Positions 61,534 to 64,000 of a DNA stretch of 64,000 nucleotides are shown here, one piece after another. The notes beneath the pieces were generated by a model. That model was not told the DNA's origin, searched no databases, and saw only the letters and a program-made list of their open reading frames with translations. The stretch lies in contig CP074402.1 of NCBI GenBank assembly GCA_018388625.1, forward strand, positions 4,030,001-4,094,000, in the 5' to 3' direction. The stretch's first letter is position 1, and each line of letters starts with the position of its first letter. Source of the DNA: Nocardiopsis eucommiae. Its GTDB lineage: Bacteria > Actinomycetota > Actinomycetes > Streptosporangiales > Streptosporangiaceae. The position numbers and the translations under genes were made by a program.

Positions 61534-61684
61534 GACTCCCAGGCCTCTGGGGTCGAGCCGGGTACGGGGTTCTCGGCCCGACCACCAGAGGGGCGTCGGC
61601 CGGGCAGGAGGGGGACCGGCGCCGACCGACGGGGAGGACGCGGCCCGTCCGGAATCAAGGGGTGCTCCGGTCGGGCCGCGGTCC

Positions 61685-61715
61685 CGACACCTCCACGGAG
61701 GGGGTGGGGGTGTCG
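61685..61715. terminator. Hairpin terminator
   Basis: A 12-bp stem with one G-T pair (61685-61696 with 61704-61715) is followed by TGGAACTATTCTTA. It lies between the zinc-ribbon gene and the convergent hypothetical gene. Confidence 0.7.
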
Positions 61716-61800
61716 TGGAACTATTCTTACCGGACCAGGGGTGGCCGCACGGGGAAAACCGGGAATTCGACGGGATCGGCTTCCCAGTCGGTGGTGTGTA

Positions 61801-62223
61801 TCAGGCGATAGCCGCACGGAACGCCCGGTCGTGCGGGTCCACGGGGTCCTCCGCCAGATCTCCGACGAAGACCGCCACGAGCTGGCCTCCCCTCTCCGCG
61901 ACCTCCCCGAGCACCCGCCGCCACTCGACCAGGTTGGGGTGCCGGAGCTCGGTGCACGCCTCGGCCGGGGCCAGGGCGTCGACGGCCGACGCGAGCTGTG
62001 CGGGCGTGAGTTCGTGGGTGACGGTACCCGAGGTGTGCCCGCACTCGACAGCCAGGACGATGGCGGGCAGGGGGCTCGTCCCGACGTTGGTCAGCCCGAA
62101 GACCGTCCGGCCGTCCCGGTGCACGCCGACCCCGTAGGCCGCCGGGCGGCTCCAGCCGGTGTGGCCCGCTTCGAGCCTCTCGCGCGCCGCGTTGATCTCT
62201 TCCCTGGTGGCCCACTGCTCCAT
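61801..62223 (-). CDS. Conserved hypothetical protein
   Basis: An intact 140-residue protein, MEQWATREEINAARERLEAG onward. A central beta-rich portion (GVGVHRDGRTVFGLTNVGTS, AIVLAVECGHTSGTVTHELT) and a C-terminal helical part (RHPNLVEWRRVLGEVAERGG QLVAVFVGDL) are visible. No signal, membrane segment or known motif is seen. It lies ten bases downstream of the PhzF-like gene on the same strand and is probably co-transcribed with it. Confidence 0.65.
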   Translation of the reverse strand: MEQWATREEINAARERLEAGHTGWSRPAAYGVGVHRDGRTVFGLTNVGTSPLPAIVLAVECGHTSGTVTHELTPAQLASAVDALAPAEACTELRHPNLVEWRRVLGEVAERGGQLVAVFVGDLAEDPVDPHDRAFRAAIA

Positions 62224-62233
62224 GGGGTCTCCT

Positions 62234-63022
62234 CTACAGGTTCAGGTCGCCGGTGGCGACGGTGACGGCGTCGCCTCCGATGTGCACGCGGTCCCCTTCC
62301 AGGCGCAGGTGCAGGTCACCGCCGCGCTTGGAGGCCTGGCGGGCCAGGAACTCGGTACGGCCGAGCCGCTCGGCCCAGAACGGGGCGATGACGGTGTGGG
62401 CGGATCCGGTGACCGGGTCCTCCGCGACACCCATGGACGGGGCGAAGCACCGGGAGACCGTGTCGTGTCCGCCGTCGCCGGGAGCGGTGGCGATCACCAT
62501 GCGGGCGGGCAGTGCCCGGATGGCGGTGGGGTCGGGGGCGAGCGCGCGGACGGTGGCGGCGTCGGCCAGTTCGACGAGGAGGTCGTTGTTGCCGCCGATC
62601 CCGGTCCACAGGGGTTCGGCGCCCAGGGCCCCGGCCAGCCCCTCGGGGGCCTCGGCAGCGGTGGCGGGGCGGGCGGGGAAGTCCATCCAGAGCCTGCCGT
62701 CCCGCTCCCGGACAGTGAGGACACCGCTGCGGGTGCTGAAGCGGATCGGGCCCTCCACGCCGAGTTCGGTGAGGGCGTGCGCGGTGGCGAGGGTGGCGTG
62801 TCCGCACAGGTCGATCTCGGTGACCGGGGTGAACCAGCGCAGTTCGAAGTCGGCTCCGGGGTCGTCGATCCGGCGCGCGAAGGCGGTCTCGGAGAGGTTG
62901 AACTCGGCGGCGATCCCCTGTGCCCAGACGTCGGGGTAGGTGTCGTCCAGCACGAGGACTGCGGCGGGGTTGCCCGCGAGGGGCCGGTCAGTGAAGGCGT
63001 CGATCACGCGGTACTCGGGCAT
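62234..63022 (-). CDS. PhzF-family isomerase-like protein
   Basis: An intact 262-residue protein from ATG 63022: YRVIDAFTDRPLAGNPAAVL, AAEFNLSETAFARR with the conserved catalytic Glu, LRWFTPVTEIDLCGHATLAT, IGGNNDLLVELADAATVRA and MGVAEDPVTGSAHTVIAPFW. These are the paired hot-dog-like halves of the PhzF/DAP-epimerase-like fold. No other phenazine genes are nearby, so it is a PhzF-like enzyme of unknown substrate rather than evidence for phenazine synthesis. Confidence 0.9.
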   Translation of the reverse strand: MPEYRVIDAFTDRPLAGNPAAVLVLDDTYPDVWAQGIAAEFNLSETAFARRIDDPGADFELRWFTPVTEIDLCGHATLATAHALTELGVEGPIRFSTRSGVLTVRERDGRLWMDFPARPATAAEAPEGLAGALGAEPLWTGIGGNNDLLVELADAATVRALAPDPTAIRALPARMVIATAPGDGGHDTVSRCFAPSMGVAEDPVTGSAHTVIAPFWAERLGRTEFLARQASKRGGDLHLRLEGDRVHIGGDAVTVATGDLNL

Positions 63023-63107
63023 GGGTCCATTCTTCCCAGTGGCCCTGGTCGAACAAGGTCCGGTCGCGGGTGAAATGGACCCCATTCACCACCGTTGGCG
63101 GTTCCCC

Positions 63108-63547
63108 CTACTGGAGGTGGGGCTCGTCCAGGATGAACATGGTCTGGGTGCTCTTCACCTCGGGCAGGCGCTGGAGCCGCTCCAGGACGAAGGTGCGCAG
63201 GGCGGCGGCGTCGGCCACCCTGACCAAAAGCAGGAGGTCGACGTCACCGGAGACCAGCGCGGCGTGGTCCACCTCGGGGATGTCGCGCAGGTAGCCCCGG
63301 AACCTCTCCCAGGAGTGCTGTTCGATCCGCACGGAGACGTAGGCCGACAGTGCGGTGCCGTACTTCTCGGGGTCGATGACGGCGGTGAATCCCTGATCAC
63401 GCCTTCGTCGCGCAGGCGTTCGAGACGGGAGTAGGCGTTGGCCCGGGAGATGTGCGCGTTCTCGGCGACGGCACGGATCGACATGCGGCCGTCGTCGCAC
63501 AGGAGCGCGATGATCCGGCGGTCGGTGTCGTCCAGCTGCACGGCCAT
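63108..63547 (-). CDS. Lrp/AsnC-family regulator (one frameshift)
   Basis: About 146 residues from ATG 63547: VQLDDTDRRIIALLCDDGRM SIRAVAENAHISRANAYSRL ERLRDEGVI is the AsnC HTH. A base is lost near 63393, then TGFTAVIDPEKYGTALSAYV and the RAM effector domain (VDHAALVSGDVDLLLLVRVA, FVLERLQRLPEVKSTQTMFI) follow. It is divergent from a gene starting near the right window edge; a palindromic site lies between them. Confidence 0.9.
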
Positions 63548-63649
63548 GTGTCTTACCCCATACCGTCCGCGACGTGGACTCGTTGGATGTTGTGCGATGC
63601 CGGGCGCCCTACCGAGCAGTTCGTCCAGCATCACCCCGAAGGCATCGAC

Positions 63650-63674
63650 AATATGGGGTGATTCGCCTCATATT
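63650..63674. promoter_or_regulatory. Lrp-type operator
   Basis: AATATG (63650-63655) and its inverse CATATT (63669-63674) flank a 13-base centre, in an AT-rich patch about 100 bases upstream of the Lrp gene and just before a divergent ATG at 63681. Length and AT content suit a site for the adjacent Lrp-type protein. Confidence 0.5.
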
Positions 63675-63680
63675 CAAGAC

Positions 63681-64000
63681 ATGAAGCGCACCGATGATCG
63701 GTCTCGTCCGACTCCTCCCCCTCGTGGGAGCCGGTGTACACGGTGGCCCCGCACCGCCGACCCCACGAACACCCCTCGTTCGGCGTTGCCGACCTCGCGG
63801 CGCCCACCGAACGCCACCGGGCCGGTCTCCGCTTCGACCAGCGGGCCGCGGCCCGCACCGGCCCCCGGGGCTGGACCCCGTAGGAACCACCGTGCCGGAG
63901 CGACCCACGGAAGGGCTCCGCACCCGCGGGCGGCGACGGCGCCGCCGGAACGACGCGGGTACGGGTGCCGTGTCGGCGGGTCACGGGCGCGTGTGAGGGC
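63681..64000 (+). other. Probable 5' end of a divergent gene, frame unresolved
   Basis: An ATG at 63681 (MKRTDDRSRP) opens right after the Lrp-type site. A more protein-like stretch in another frame reads WEPVYTVAPHRRPHEHPSFG VADLAAPTERHRAG, so a base may be missing near 63710 and another before the stop at 63880. Too little remains in the window to identify the family. Confidence 0.3.

Noticed and set aside
62234..63022. Phenazine biosynthesis cluster
   Set aside because: Only a PhzF-like protein is present; this fold is widespread outside phenazine pathways and no other phz genes are nearby.

Overview
The window is about 73% GC with strongly biased third codon positions. It carries phosphatidylinositol mannoside genes, F420-dependent enzymes, a four-gene conservon (sensor kinase, roadblock protein, DUF742 protein, small GTPase) and a CelR-type operator identical to the one known from Thermobifida. 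These point to a filamentous actinomycete, most likely Nocardiopsis or another member of the Nocardiopsaceae; this is inferred from content only. About 30 genes are interrupted by roughly 50 apparent frameshifts. In nearly every case adding one G or C to a short homopolymer restores the family sequence, and gene length plus number of shifts is divisible by three. I therefore read them as base-calling deletions in a draft sequence, annotate whole genes across them, and do not call pseudogenes.

Layout. 0-2.7 kb: a partial DinB-like gene, a SAM-dependent methyltransferase and a PLP enzyme behind a SAM-IV riboswitch (all minus strand). 2.7-5.8 kb: a plus-strand operon of a DUF3870 protein, a class III CoA-transferase and a glutaryl-CoA dehydrogenase, probably glutarate use. 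5.9-14 kb: an F420 enzyme, a double GNAT protein, then the conserved block rel, apt, yajC, ruvB, ruvA, ruvC, from which secD and secF are missing. 14-22.6 kb: an accessory segment between ruvC and yebC. It holds a NrtR-like regulator, a J-domain pseudokinase, a VWA protein, a divergent adenylosuccinate-synthetase-like ligase, an F420/PPOX protein, a LysR regulator with a haloacetate-dehalogenase-like hydrolase and a tartrate-dehydrogenase-like enzyme, and a DUF4282 protein. 22.7-29.4 kb: the conserved block resumes with yebC, pdxT, pdxS, pimA, an acyltransferase, the phosphatidylinositol phosphate synthase and a HIT protein.

29.5-36.5 kb: a DUF885 protein and the conservon. 36.9-42 kb: a secreted M15 peptidase, a degenerate FAH-like protein, a CxxC protein, and a CelR-like repressor with its GH1 beta-glucosidase. 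42-45 kb: the metNIQ transporter, with a 179-bp MITE-like element sitting exactly on the metQ stop codon. 45.5-51 kb: two cell-envelope proteins and metE behind a cobalamin riboswitch. 51-54.4 kb: tandem PdaC-like polysaccharide deacetylases. 54.4-64 kb: pyrD, a PAC2 protein, a GlxA-like regulator and its divergent membrane protein, an ABC-class ATPase, zinc-ribbon and hypothetical proteins, a PhzF-like protein and an Lrp regulator.

The best candidate for an undescribed system is 14184-18549. An ADP-ribose-sensor-type regulator precedes a tightly packed set made of a J-domain/pseudokinase fusion, a VWA protein and a PurA-like ligase. The ligase keeps its catalytic Asp and His but has lost the aspartate-binding loop and the usual GTP-base motif.
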